Positions 44,808 through 53,301 of a stretch of DNA of 64,000 nucleotides are shown piece by piece. The stretch covers positions 930,001 through 994,000 of the forward strand of contig NZ_BAAAXG010000026.1 of assembly GCF_039535475.1 (NCBI RefSeq), given 5' to 3'. This stretch comes from Streptomyces showdoensis. Its GTDB lineage: Bacteria; Actinomycetota; Actinomycetes; Streptomycetales; Streptomycetaceae. The first letter of the stretch is position 1; each line of letters starts with the position of its first letter. The notes beneath the pieces were generated by a model. It was not told the origin of the DNA and searched no databases. It saw only the letters and a list, made by a program, of their open reading frames with translations. Both the position numbers and the translations under genes were made by a program.

Positions 44808-46313
44808 TTGTCCCGAACAGCGATCGACACCGACACGAACGGCGAGCAGCCGCCGCCCGAGGACGACCACGCGTTCTTCGGGCAGCCGAGGGGGTTGCTC
44901 ACCCTCTCGGGCCTGGAGGTCTGGGAGCGCTTCTCGTTCCTCGGGATGCAGGCGATCCTCGTCCTCTACTTCGCCGACACCGTCGCGCACGGCGGCATGG
45001 GCATGGACCCGGGCACGGCGGCCTCCGTCTCCGCCGCGTACGGCACCCTCGTCTACCTGGTCTCGGTGGCCGGCGGCTGGCTCGCCGACCGGATCCTCGG
45101 CTCGTACCGGGCGGTGCTCTACGGCGGCGTCCTGATCGCCTGCGGGCACTACGCGATGGCCGTGCCGACCCCGGCCATGACCTGGGTCGGGCTCGGGCTC
45201 ATCAGCGCCGGCACCGGGCTGCTCAAGCCGAACGTGGCCACCATGGTCGGCAAGCTCTACCGCACCGACGACGACCGCCGCGACGCCGGTTTCGCCCTCT
45301 ACTACATGGCGATCAACATCGGCGCCTTCGCCGGCCCGCTGATCACCGGCTGGCTCGGCGACCACAAGGGCTGGCACTGGGGCTTCTCCGCCGCCGCGAT
45401 CGGCATGACCTTCGGCCTGATCCAGTACGTGGCGGGCCGCCGTCACCTGGCCGGGCGCAAGCACTCCGCCGAGTACGCGCTCGCCCCGGAGGCCCTGCGC
45501 CGGGCGATCCGGATCATGGTGGTCGGCGCGCTGGTCACCGCCCTCGCCGCGACCGGCCTGGCGCTCGCCGGCCGGCTCACCATGGACCGCTTCGTCGACC
45601 TGCTCACCCTGATCTCGGTGATCGCCCCGGTCGTCTACTTCTGGGTCATGTTCGCGAGCCCCCGGGTGACCGCCGAGGAGCGGGGGCGGCTCAAGCCGTA
45701 CGTCGTACTCTTCCTGGCCTCGGTGGCGTTCAACTTCATCCTCTTCCAGGCGTACTCGACGATGATGCTGCTGGCCTCCACCAACGCCCGCACGACCATC
45801 CTCGGCTTCGACTTCCCGGCCAGCTGGTACGCCTCCGCCCTCGGCGCCTTCGAGGTGCTCCTGGCACCCGTGGTGGCCGCCGTCTGGGCGCGGATGGGCC
45901 CCCGCCAGCCGCACGCCTCCAACAAGATCGCCTTCGGGGTGATCCTCGGCGGCCTGTCCTTCCTCCTGATGGTCCTGCCGACCTCCGGGCACGCCGACGA
46001 CACCTACCAGATGGCCGCCTGGTGGATCGTCGGCTCGTACCTGCTGCTGGGCCTCGGCGACGTGCTCCTGGAGACCTCCGGGATGTCCGCCACCAGCAAG
46101 CTCGCGCCGAAGGCCTTCGGGAGCCAGACGATGTCGCTCTGGTTCCTCTCCCTCGCGCTCGCCAACGGCATCCAGGCCCAGACCGTGAAGCTCTACGACG
46201 ACGTCTCCAAGCCCGCCTACTTCGGCGTGAACGGCGCCATCGCGGTCGCCGTCGGCCTCGCCGTGATCGCCCTGGCGCCGTGGCTGCGCCGCACCATGCA
46301 CCCCGTCCACTGA
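44808..46313 (+). CDS. POT/PTR family proton-coupled peptide transporter
   Basis: This 501-aa membrane protein (about 14 helices) has the POT signatures LEVWERFSFLGMQAILVLYF (ExxER-type), GGWLADRILGSYRAVLYGG and YMAINIGAFAGPLITGWLGD. It imports di- and tripeptides with protons. The TTG start at 44808 is backed by CAGGAG eight bases upstream; no ATG or GTG fits as well. A CocE-type hydrolase follows 20 bp later, consistent with peptide uptake and processing. Confidence 0.93.
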   Translation: MSRTAIDTDTNGEQPPPEDDHAFFGQPRGLLTLSGLEVWERFSFLGMQAILVLYFADTVAHGGMGMDPGTAASVSAAYGTLVYLVSVAGGWLADRILGSYRAVLYGGVLIACGHYAMAVPTPAMTWVGLGLISAGTGLLKPNVATMVGKLYRTDDDRRDAGFALYYMAINIGAFAGPLITGWLGDHKGWHWGFSAAAIGMTFGLIQYVAGRRHLAGRKHSAEYALAPEALRRAIRIMVVGALVTALAATGLALAGRLTMDRFVDLLTLISVIAPVVYFWVMFASPRVTAEERGRLKPYVVLFLASVAFNFILFQAYSTMMLLASTNARTTILGFDFPASWYASALGAFEVLLAPVVAAVWARMGPRQPHASNKIAFGVILGGLSFLLMVLPTSGHADDTYQMAAWWIVGSYLLLGLGDVLLETSGMSATSKLAPKAFGSQTMSLWFLSLALANGIQAQTVKLYDDVSKPAYFGVNGAIAVAVGLAVIALAPWLRRTMHPVH

Positions 46314-46333
46314 GGCAGCCCGAGGTGACCCCG

Positions 46334-48343
46334 ATGAGCGAGACGCCCAAGATCCGCACCGACTTCCCGTACGAGACCCGCCACGAGGACGTCCGCATCC
46401 CCATGCCGGACGGGACGCGGCTGTACGCCCGGGTGTGGCGCCCGCTCACCGACGAGCGCGTACCGGCCCTCCTGGAGTACCTGCCGTACCGCCTCACCGA
46501 CTGGACCGCGCCCCGCGACTGGCAGCGCCACCCCTGGTACGCGGGCCACGGCTACGCCTCCGTACGGGTCGACGTGCGCGGCCACGGCAACAGCGAGGGC
46601 CTGCCCGGCGACGAGTACGACGCCCTGGAGCTCGCCGACGGCGTGGCCGTCGTGAACTGGCTCGCCGCGCAGCCCTGGTGCACCGGCAAGGTCGGCATGT
46701 TCGGCATCTCCTGGGGCGGCTTCAACTCCCTGCAGATCGCCGCGCTCGCCCCCGAGCCGCTGAAGGCGGTCGTCACCGTCTGCTCGACCGACGACCGCTA
46801 CGACAACGACGTGCACTACATGGGCGGCTCCGTCCTCGCCGTCGACATGCACGCCTGGGCGGCGACCATGCTCGCCTTCGTCGCCCGGCCGCCGGACCCG
46901 CGGTACGCCGGCGAGGAGTGGCGCGAGCTGTGGCTGAAGCGGCTGGACGCGGTCGAGCCGCTCGTCCACACCTGGCTCGCCCACCAGACCCGCGACGCCT
47001 ACTGGCGGCACGGCAGCGTCTGCGAGGACTACTCGGCGGTCAGGGCCGCCGTGCTGGCCGTCGGCGGCTGGCACGACCCGTACCGCGACACCGTGCTCCG
47101 GCTCGTCGAGCACCTCCCCCAGGACCGGGTCCGGGGCATCGTCGGCCCCTGGTCGCACCAGTACCCGGACCGCGGGCTGCCGCCCGGCCCGGCGATCGGC
47201 TTCCTCCAGGAGACCCTGCGCTGGTGGGACCACCACCTCAAGGGCGTCGACAACGACGTGATGGCCGAGCCGCTGCTGCGCTCCTGGATCAGCGGCTCCC
47301 ACCCGCCGGCCACGGTGTACGAGGAGCTGCCCGGCCGCTGGGTCGCCGACCCCTCCTGGCCCTCCCCGTACGTCACGCCGGTCCGGTACGGCTTCGCGGG
47401 CGAGCCGGTGGAGGTCGTCTCGCCCCAGCAGACGGGCCTGGACGCGGGCCGCTTCTTCCCCTTCGGCAACGACGCCGACCTACCGCCGGACCAGCGCGAG
47501 GAGGACGCCCACTCGGCCTGCTTCGACTTCCCGGTGCCGGCCGACGGCGAGCCCATCGAGATCCTGGGCCGGCCCGCCGTCGACCTCCACCTGATGACGC
47601 CCGCGCCCACCGGCCAGGTCATCGCCCGGCTCTGCGACGTCGCCCCGGACGGCTCCTCCACCCTGGTCACCCGGGGCGTGCTGAACCTCTCCGCCCGCTA
47701 CGGCCGCGACCGGGCGGTGGAGGCGCAGATCGGCGAATGGGAGGGCGTCGGCTTCGAGCTCAACGCGATCGGCCACACCTTCCCGCCCGGCCACCGGGTC
47801 CGGCTCGCCGTCTCCTCCACGTACTGGCCCTGGATCTGGCCGCAGCCGGACGCCGCCGGCTTCACCCTCGACCCGGCCGGCTCCTCCCTCACCCTGCCGG
47901 TGCGCGCCCGCACCCAGGACGCCGTCGCCTTCGAGGAGCCCGAGCAGTCCGAGCCGCTGGGCGTCAGCCACCCGGCCACCCTGGAGGAGCCCCGCCCCGA
48001 GCGGCTCCTGGTCCGGGACGTCGCCAAGGGCGAGTGGCGCCTGGAGGTCGACCCGCGCTACGGCGGCACCCGCGTCTACCCCGACGGCCTGGAGTTCACC
48101 GAGGACGCCCTGGAGACGTACACGATCGCCGAGTCCGGCCCGCTGACCGCCCGCACCCGCTCCGACTGGTCGGTCCGGCTGCACCGGCCCGACATGGCCT
48201 GGGACGTCACGATCGACACCCGCTCCGAGATCCACTGCGACGCCGACTCCTTCCTGACCTCGAACGAGCTGGTCTGCAAGGAGGGCGGCGAGGTCGTGTT
48301 CCACCGCACATGGGAACGCGCCATTCCGCGCACGGCGGGCTGA
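46334..48343 (+). CDS. CocE/NonD family hydrolase (X-Pro dipeptidyl-peptidase S15-like)
   Basis: This 669-aa cytoplasmic enzyme has an alpha/beta-hydrolase core with nucleophile Ser in GMFGISWGGFNSLQ, acid and base around VGGWHDPYRD and GPWSHQYPDRG, DVRGHGNSEG, and the C-terminal jelly-roll X-Pro domain (EDAHSACFDFPVPADGEPIE onward). It has no signal peptide. Substrates in this family are esters, amides or Xaa-Pro peptides. It is tightly linked to the peptide transporter, so a role in peptide use is likely. Confidence 0.92.
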   Translation: MSETPKIRTDFPYETRHEDVRIPMPDGTRLYARVWRPLTDERVPALLEYLPYRLTDWTAPRDWQRHPWYAGHGYASVRVDVRGHGNSEGLPGDEYDALELADGVAVVNWLAAQPWCTGKVGMFGISWGGFNSLQIAALAPEPLKAVVTVCSTDDRYDNDVHYMGGSVLAVDMHAWAATMLAFVARPPDPRYAGEEWRELWLKRLDAVEPLVHTWLAHQTRDAYWRHGSVCEDYSAVRAAVLAVGGWHDPYRDTVLRLVEHLPQDRVRGIVGPWSHQYPDRGLPPGPAIGFLQETLRWWDHHLKGVDNDVMAEPLLRSWISGSHPPATVYEELPGRWVADPSWPSPYVTPVRYGFAGEPVEVVSPQQTGLDAGRFFPFGNDADLPPDQREEDAHSACFDFPVPADGEPIEILGRPAVDLHLMTPAPTGQVIARLCDVAPDGSSTLVTRGVLNLSARYGRDRAVEAQIGEWEGVGFELNAIGHTFPPGHRVRLAVSSTYWPWIWPQPDAAGFTLDPAGSSLTLPVRARTQDAVAFEEPEQSEPLGVSHPATLEEPRPERLLVRDVAKGEWRLEVDPRYGGTRVYPDGLEFTEDALETYTIAESGPLTARTRSDWSVRLHRPDMAWDVTIDTRSEIHCDADSFLTSNELVCKEGGEVVFHRTWERAIPRTAG

Positions 48344-48413
48344 CGGCGCGAAAGTCGTCCGCCGTTGCGGAATGTTTAATGCCGGATTTCCCGGCGCGGA
48401 GCAGGTAATTCCA

Positions 48414-48437
48414 GGTGGGGCACGGTTATACCCCACC
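48414..48437. promoter_or_regulatory. Inverted repeat in the promoter region of the cupin gene
   Basis: GGTGGGG (48414-48420) and CCCCACC (48431-48437) flank CACGGTTATA. It lies in an AT-richer 195-bp gap at the left edge of the DJ-1/cupin locus and may be an operator or promoter for the whole plus-strand run. Confidence 0.55.
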
Positions 48438-48538
48438 CAAGTTTTCTTATTTGAGCGACGAGCCGGGCACCTGGTTGGCTGTACATGCCGCCGGGGGGAA
48501 CCGGCAGGAAATCGCCAAACGAAGAAAACGGGGGAATA

Positions 48539-49339
48539 ATGACCGTCACTCAGGAGGCCCCGGTCGCCACAGCGACCGGGCCCGGGACCGAGGCACCTTC
48601 CCATCAGCCCGTCCGGGTGGACCCGGGCCGGGCGGACATCGCGAAGCTCCACCGGCTGCTCCAGGACGGAGCCCGCGCGTTCAACGAGCAGTTCGACGAG
48701 GACGCGCACCTGAACGACGTCATTCCGAAGCCGTGGGGTTACGAGTACCGCGCCTTCGTCGACGACTTCTTCGACCTGTGGGCGCTGCACATCGAGCCGG
48801 GCGCCGGCACCTCGGTGCACGTCCACCCGCGCAAGCTCACCTACCTCATCTGCCTCGGCGGAGTCGGCGTGACCACCGGCCTCGGCCGGGCCGACATCCC
48901 GGTCCGGGCGGGCACGATCCTGCGCATCGGCGCGGGCGCCTTCCACGGCACCCGCAACACCGGCACCGAGCCCCTCGAACTCATCGAGGTCGAGGTCCCG
49001 CGGAACAAGTTCGACCTGATCCGGCTGCGCGACGACTACAACCGGGCGGGCACCGCGTACGAGACCACCGCCCTGGAGGAGCCGCGGCACCCCATGCGGA
49101 AGGTGCCCGCGTACCCGAACACGAAGATGCGCGCGCAGACCCCGGACGGCCGGTTCCGCTTCGACCTGCGCACGGGCATGGACATCTTCTACCGCCCCAG
49201 CGACAAAGACATCTTCCACATTCCGCTCCACATCTCCGGGGTCATCGCGCGGGACGTCGAAATCCTCACCGGAAACCGCGACGACAACCGGCGGCCGCAG
49301 ACGGACAAGCAGTACCTCTGCATCAGCAGGAACCACTGA
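48539..49339 (+). CDS. Cupin-domain protein, sugar-phosphate-isomerase-like
   Basis: This 266-aa protein has a flexible N-terminus, the NDVIPKPWGYEYRAF stretch typical of mannose-6-phosphate-isomerase-like cupins, then the cupin metal site SVHVHPRKLTY and AGAFHGTRNTG with FDLIRL. The His residues and Glu needed for metal binding are present. A tail of about 70 residues holds DIFYRPSDKDIF. It could isomerise or dioxygenate a small polar substrate. It is the first gene of the unusual locus at 48.5-57.7 kb, transcribed with the PfpI gene 84 bp downstream. Confidence 0.85.
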   Translation: MTVTQEAPVATATGPGTEAPSHQPVRVDPGRADIAKLHRLLQDGARAFNEQFDEDAHLNDVIPKPWGYEYRAFVDDFFDLWALHIEPGAGTSVHVHPRKLTYLICLGGVGVTTGLGRADIPVRAGTILRIGAGAFHGTRNTGTEPLELIEVEVPRNKFDLIRLRDDYNRAGTAYETTALEEPRHPMRKVPAYPNTKMRAQTPDGRFRFDLRTGMDIFYRPSDKDIFHIPLHISGVIARDVEILTGNRDDNRRPQTDKQYLCISRNH

Positions 49340-49423
49340 GAAACCGGGCATCACGACATCGGCGCGTCAACCGAATTACGTGCCGAAAAACATTCCCGCA
49401 CAGAACAGGAAAGAGGCAGAACC

Positions 49424-49987
49424 ATGTCCCGTAGCGCCGTCATCATCACCGGCCCCGGTTTCCAGGACCACGACGTCGTCTTCACCTACTACCGGCTGCT
49501 CGAAGAGGGCTGGCACGTCGACGTCGCCACCAAGAACGGCGACGCCGTGAACGGCAAGTACGGCATCCCGCTGCCGATGGACAAGACCGCCCGCCCGCTC
49601 ATCTCCTTCGAGGAGCTGACGGTCGACCAGTACGACGTCGTCATCCTCACCGGCGGCCACGAGGCCCCGGACCGGGTCCGCCAGGACCGCAACGTCCTCG
49701 ACTTCGTCGCCGGCATGGACAAGGCCGGCAAGATCGTCGCCGGTCTCTGCCACGGCCCCTGGATCATGGTCTCGGCGGGCGTCCTCAAGGGCCGCAAGGC
49801 CTGCGCCTACATCGGCCTGCGCGACGACGTCATCAACGCCGGCGCGGACGTCGTGGACAGCGACGTCATCGTCGACGGCAACATCATCACCTGCTCGTAC
49901 TACGGCTACATGGGCGCCTTCATGCGCTCGGTCTTCGAGACCGCCGACAAGCTCGCCGCCCAGGCCGGCGAGAAGCAGGCCGCCTGA
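49424..49987 (+). CDS. DJ-1/PfpI family protein (PfpI-type), copy 1
   Basis: This 187-aa protein has the PfpI layout: SAVIITGPGFQDHDVVFTYY with the acidic residue, DVVILTGGHEAPDRVR, then nucleophile elbow C109-H110 in AGLCHGPWIM and a C-terminal VIVDGNIITCSYY. The family includes deglycase, glyoxalase III, amidase and isonitrile-hydratase activities. Its stop shares a base with the ATG of the HAD hydrolase (TGATG), so the two are translated together. Confidence 0.92.
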   Translation: MSRSAVIITGPGFQDHDVVFTYYRLLEEGWHVDVATKNGDAVNGKYGIPLPMDKTARPLISFEELTVDQYDVVILTGGHEAPDRVRQDRNVLDFVAGMDKAGKIVAGLCHGPWIMVSAGVLKGRKACAYIGLRDDVINAGADVVDSDVIVDGNIITCSYYGYMGAFMRSVFETADKLAAQAGEKQAA

Positions 49988-50763
49988 TGGCACCGCAGGA
50001 CGGCGACCACCCCGCGGTGCTCGCGCTCGACTTCGACGGCGTCATCTGCGACGCCCTGGAGGAGTGCGCGCTCGTCACCTGGCTGGGCATCCACCCGCAC
50101 GACACCACGGTCCCCGGACCGGCCCAGCTCGCGGCCGTGCCCGCGGAGTTCCTGGAGCGCTTCCGCAAGGTCCGGGACTACTCCCGGCTGCTCGACCACT
50201 TCGTGGTCGCGCACCTCCCGGAGGCCGCCGCCATCACCTCGCAGGCCGACTACGACCGGCTCTTCGAGGCCCTGGACCCCGCATACGTACGGAAGTTCAC
50301 GCAGACGGCCACCGCCGCCCGCGACTGGTTCCGTACCCAGGAGTCCGACTTCTGGCTCGACCTGCACACGCTCTACCCCGGTCTCGACGCACTCCTGCGC
50401 CGCTTCAGCGGCTCGGTGGTCGTCGTCACCGCGAAGGACGCCGACTCCGTACGGGCCATCCTCGGCCGGCACGGGCTCGGTGACACCGTCGCCGAGATCT
50501 TCGGCGAGACCGGCGCCAAGGCCGAGGCCGTCCTGGACGTGAGCGCCCGCTGGGGAGTCCCCGCCGAGCGGATCACCTTCATCGACGACAACCTCACCAA
50601 CGCGGTCCGGGTGGCCGCCACCGGGGCCCGCTCCCGGTGGGCCCAGTGGGGCTACCAGACCCCCGAGCACCGGGCCGAGGCCGAGCGCCTCGCGCTGACC
50701 CCGCTGGAGCTGGACGCGGTGGCGTCGCTGGTCCCGGCGGACACGGCCGCTGCCACGGTCTGA
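49987..50763 (+). CDS. HAD-superfamily hydrolase
   Basis: This 258-aa enzyme has HAD motif I ALDFDGVICDA, motif II VVVVTAKDA, a Lys in GETGAKAEAV and motif IV ITFIDDNLTNA. A large helical cap lies between motifs I and II. It is probably a phosphatase for a small metabolite, perhaps the product handled by the cupin and PfpI proteins upstream. It ends just before a perfect palindrome. Confidence 0.9.
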   Translation: MAPQDGDHPAVLALDFDGVICDALEECALVTWLGIHPHDTTVPGPAQLAAVPAEFLERFRKVRDYSRLLDHFVVAHLPEAAAITSQADYDRLFEALDPAYVRKFTQTATAARDWFRTQESDFWLDLHTLYPGLDALLRRFSGSVVVVTAKDADSVRAILGRHGLGDTVAEIFGETGAKAEAVLDVSARWGVPAERITFIDDNLTNAVRVAATGARSRWAQWGYQTPEHRAEAERLALTPLELDAVASLVPADTAAATV

Positions 50764-50769
50764 GACCGG

Positions 50770-50807
50770 CTCCGAGCTCGCGCCTCCGCGGAGGCGCGAG
50801 CTCGGAG
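50770..50807 (+). terminator. 38-bp perfect palindrome after the HAD gene
   Basis: The arm CTCCGAGCTCGCGCCTCCG is followed directly by its exact reverse complement, starting 7 bp after the stop. Downstream (about 50814-50850) lies a second dyad CCTCGGAGG/CCTCCGAGG. Together they should stop most transcription entering the 267-bp gap before the MFS gene. Confidence 0.85.
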
Positions 50808-50939
50808 ACCTCCCTCGGAGGAACCTCTGCGGAGGCCGTCCTCCGAGGCACCCCCTCCCCCGCGCGGCCCGGGGCGCGTCCACCCGCGCACCGGGCCGCG
50901 CACCGGCCTGCCCGAAAACACCGCGCACACCGTCGGCGC

Positions 50940-51020
50940 CCCCGGCGCCCCCGGCGCCCTCCGCACCTCCGCACCCTCCGCGCCCTCTTCACCCTCCGCA
51001 CCCTCCGCACCCTCCAGGGA
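50940..51020. repeat. CCCGGCGCC and CACCCTCCG short tandem repeats before the MFS gene
   Basis: Three copies of CCCGGCGCC-type units are followed by about six copies of CACCCTCCG-type units, directly before the ribosome site GGGAGG. They give a pyrimidine-rich leader with unknown effect. Confidence 0.7.
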
Positions 51021-51030
51021 GGCGACACCC

Positions 51031-52236
51031 ATGACCGCGCTCCACCCGCTGACCGCCCCCACGCCCTCCCCCGCCGCCCCCCGCGGGTTCGGCGCCCAGC
51101 TGGCGCTCCTCGCCGTCATGGCCGTCGCCATCCCCGCCCAGCTCTACCTCGCCATCCCGCTCGCGGCCCCGGTCGGCGCCCACTACGGCACGAGCGCCGG
51201 ATCGGCCGCCTGGACCGGCAGCGCCTTCTCCCTCGCGTACGCCCTCGGCTTCCTGCTCTTCGGGCCGCTCTCCGACCGCTACGGGCGCCGCCCCGTCCTG
51301 GTCGCCGGCGCGCTCGCCCTCGCCGCGGTCACCGCGCTCGTCCCGCTCTCCCCCTCGTACGGCTGGTTCCTCGCCCTGCGCGCGCTCCAGGGGCTCGCCG
51401 CCGCCACCTTCGCCCCCGTCGCGCTCGCGTACGTCGCGGAGCACGCCCCCGCCACCCGCCGCCCGCTCGCGCTGTCCCTGCTCACCACCGGGCTGCTCGG
51501 CGCCGGGCCCGCCGGACAGGCCCTGGGCCAGGCGGTGGCCGGGGCGCACGCCTGGCGCGCCGCCTTCTGGCCCGCCGCCGTCCTCTACCTGGCCGCCGCC
51601 CTGCTCTTCCGGCGCCTGCTCGGCGTCGGCTCCACGGACGCGTCCGCCGGCGTCGGCACGGCGCTCCGCTCGATGGGCCGGCTGCTGCGCACCCCCGCCG
51701 TGGTCGCCGTGTTCTGCGCGGCGCCGACCGTCTTCGGCAGCTTCGTCGCCCTGTACGCGGTGCTCGGCCGCCACCTCGCCGCCGAGCACGGCTACTCCAG
51801 CACCGGGCTCCTCGGCGTCCAGGCGCTCGGCGCGCTCGGCCTGGTCGTCGCGCCCCTGGTGAGCCGGTACGCGGGCGCCCGGGGCCCCCGCTTCCTGGCC
51901 GTCACCGGCTTCCTGACCGCGCTCGGCGGGCTGCTGCTCGCCCAGGCCACGGCCGGCTCCGCGCTGCCGATCGCCGGAAGCGTGGTCTTCGTCGCCGGGA
52001 TCGGCCTCGTGGTGCCCGGTCTGGTGGGCCTGCTGCACCAGCTCGCCCCGCACGCCCGCGGCGCCGCCGTCTCCGTCAACACGGCCGTCCTCTTCCTCGG
52101 CGCCTCGCTGGGCCAGACCTTCGCCGCGTCCGCCTCGTACCACGAGGTCGGCACCGTGGCGGCGGTGGCACTGACGGCCGCCGCGGGCGCGGTGGCGGCG
52201 ACCGGCCGCCTGGCCGGGGGCCGCGCGGGGGCGTGA
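51031..52236 (+). CDS. MFS exporter (DHA1-like, 12 helices)
   Basis: This 401-aa transporter has motif A GPLSDRYGRRPVLVAG between helices 2 and 3, ALRALQGLAAATFAPVALAY and the motif C-like LLTTGLLGAGPAGQALGQAV. It starts at ATG 51031 after GGGAGG. Placement inside the DJ-1/cupin locus suggests export of the pathway product or of a toxic small molecule. Confidence 0.9.
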   Translation: MTALHPLTAPTPSPAAPRGFGAQLALLAVMAVAIPAQLYLAIPLAAPVGAHYGTSAGSAAWTGSAFSLAYALGFLLFGPLSDRYGRRPVLVAGALALAAVTALVPLSPSYGWFLALRALQGLAAATFAPVALAYVAEHAPATRRPLALSLLTTGLLGAGPAGQALGQAVAGAHAWRAAFWPAAVLYLAAALLFRRLLGVGSTDASAGVGTALRSMGRLLRTPAVVAVFCAAPTVFGSFVALYAVLGRHLAAEHGYSSTGLLGVQALGALGLVVAPLVSRYAGARGPRFLAVTGFLTALGGLLLAQATAGSALPIAGSVVFVAGIGLVVPGLVGLLHQLAPHARGAAVSVNTAVLFLGASLGQTFAASASYHEVGTVAAVALTAAAGAVAATGRLAGGRAGA

Positions 52237-52320
52237 ACCGCCGCCCCCTGCCCGCCCCTTCACCCCCTCGCCTTCCCGTCCCTCATCCCGTTTCCCCTTC
52301 ATCCTCTCGGAGGTCTTCCC

Positions 52321-53271
52321 GTGCACGCCCCCCGCCGTCTCCTCGGCCTCGCCACCGCCGCCGCCCTCGCCGCCACCGTCGTGGCCACCGCCGTCCCCGC
52401 CTCCGCCCACCACCGGGCCCGGACGGTCACCCACCTCGATCTGGCCGGCGGGCAGCAGCCGGAGAACCTGGTCCTGCGCCCCGACGGCTCGGCCGCCGTG
52501 ACCTTCGCCCTCACCGGCCAGGTCGCGGAGGTCTCCCGCGACGGCCGGGTGAACGTCCTCGCCCAGCTGCCGGCCCCGGCCGCCGGGCGGACCCCCGTCC
52601 TCGGCAGCCGTACCTTCGCCGCCGGCATCGACCGCGTCGGGCGGAGCCTGTACGTGGCCCTGAGCACCGGCACCGCCGAGGAGACCGGCATCTGGCGGGT
52701 CACCCGGGGCAAGGCCCCGGTGCGGGTCGCCGCGCTGCCCGCCACCAGCCTGCTCAACGGGCTCGCGGTGGACGCCGACAACGGCTGGATCTACGTCGCC
52801 GACTCCGTCGACGCCACCGTCTGGCGGGCCCCGCTGGACGGCGACGGCCCCGCCACCGCCTGGTACCGCTCCCCCTCGCTCGCCCCGACGCAGGGCTTCC
52901 TCGGCGCCAACGGCCTGAAGCTGCACCGGGGTGCGGTGTGGGTGTCGAACCTCGACGCCGGCACCCTGCTGCGCGTGCCGGTCCGCTGGAACGGCGCCGC
53001 GGGCACGGCGCGGACGGTCGCGTCCGGCCTGGGCGCGGTGGACGACTTCGCCTTCACCGGGCGCGGCGACGAGCTGCTCGCGACCGGCATCAAGGAGAAC
53101 GTGGTGCTGCGGCTCACGCCGGGCCGGGGCGTCACGCGGGTCCTGTCCGAGGCGGACGGGCTCTCCAACCCGACGGCGGTCGCCGTCGAGGACGGCCGCG
53201 CGGTCGTCACCAGCGCCGCCTACTTCACCCAGAAGGACCCCAACGTCCTCGGTGTGCGGCTCGCCCGCTGA
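52321..53271 (+). CDS. Secreted SMP-30/gluconolactonase-like beta-propeller protein
   Basis: This 316-aa protein has a signal peptide with a pair of Arg (PRRLLGLATAAALAATVVA, cut near ASAHH), which could be Tat- or Sec-type. The mature part is a six-bladed propeller with SMP-30-like blades (LLNGLAVDADNGWIYVADS, GANGLKLHRGAVWVSNLDAG, VDDFAFTGRGDELLATGIKE, LSNPTAVAVEDGRAVV). GTG at 52321 follows GGAGG. It may hydrolyse a sugar lactone or bind a ligand outside the cell. It precedes zwf by 30 bp. Confidence 0.85.
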   Translation: MHAPRRLLGLATAAALAATVVATAVPASAHHRARTVTHLDLAGGQQPENLVLRPDGSAAVTFALTGQVAEVSRDGRVNVLAQLPAPAAGRTPVLGSRTFAAGIDRVGRSLYVALSTGTAEETGIWRVTRGKAPVRVAALPATSLLNGLAVDADNGWIYVADSVDATVWRAPLDGDGPATAWYRSPSLAPTQGFLGANGLKLHRGAVWVSNLDAGTLLRVPVRWNGAAGTARTVASGLGAVDDFAFTGRGDELLATGIKENVVLRLTPGRGVTRVLSEADGLSNPTAVAVEDGRAVVTSAAYFTQKDPNVLGVRLAR

Positions 53272-53301
53272 CCCGGACCCCCACAGACAGGAGTGACAGC
53301 A

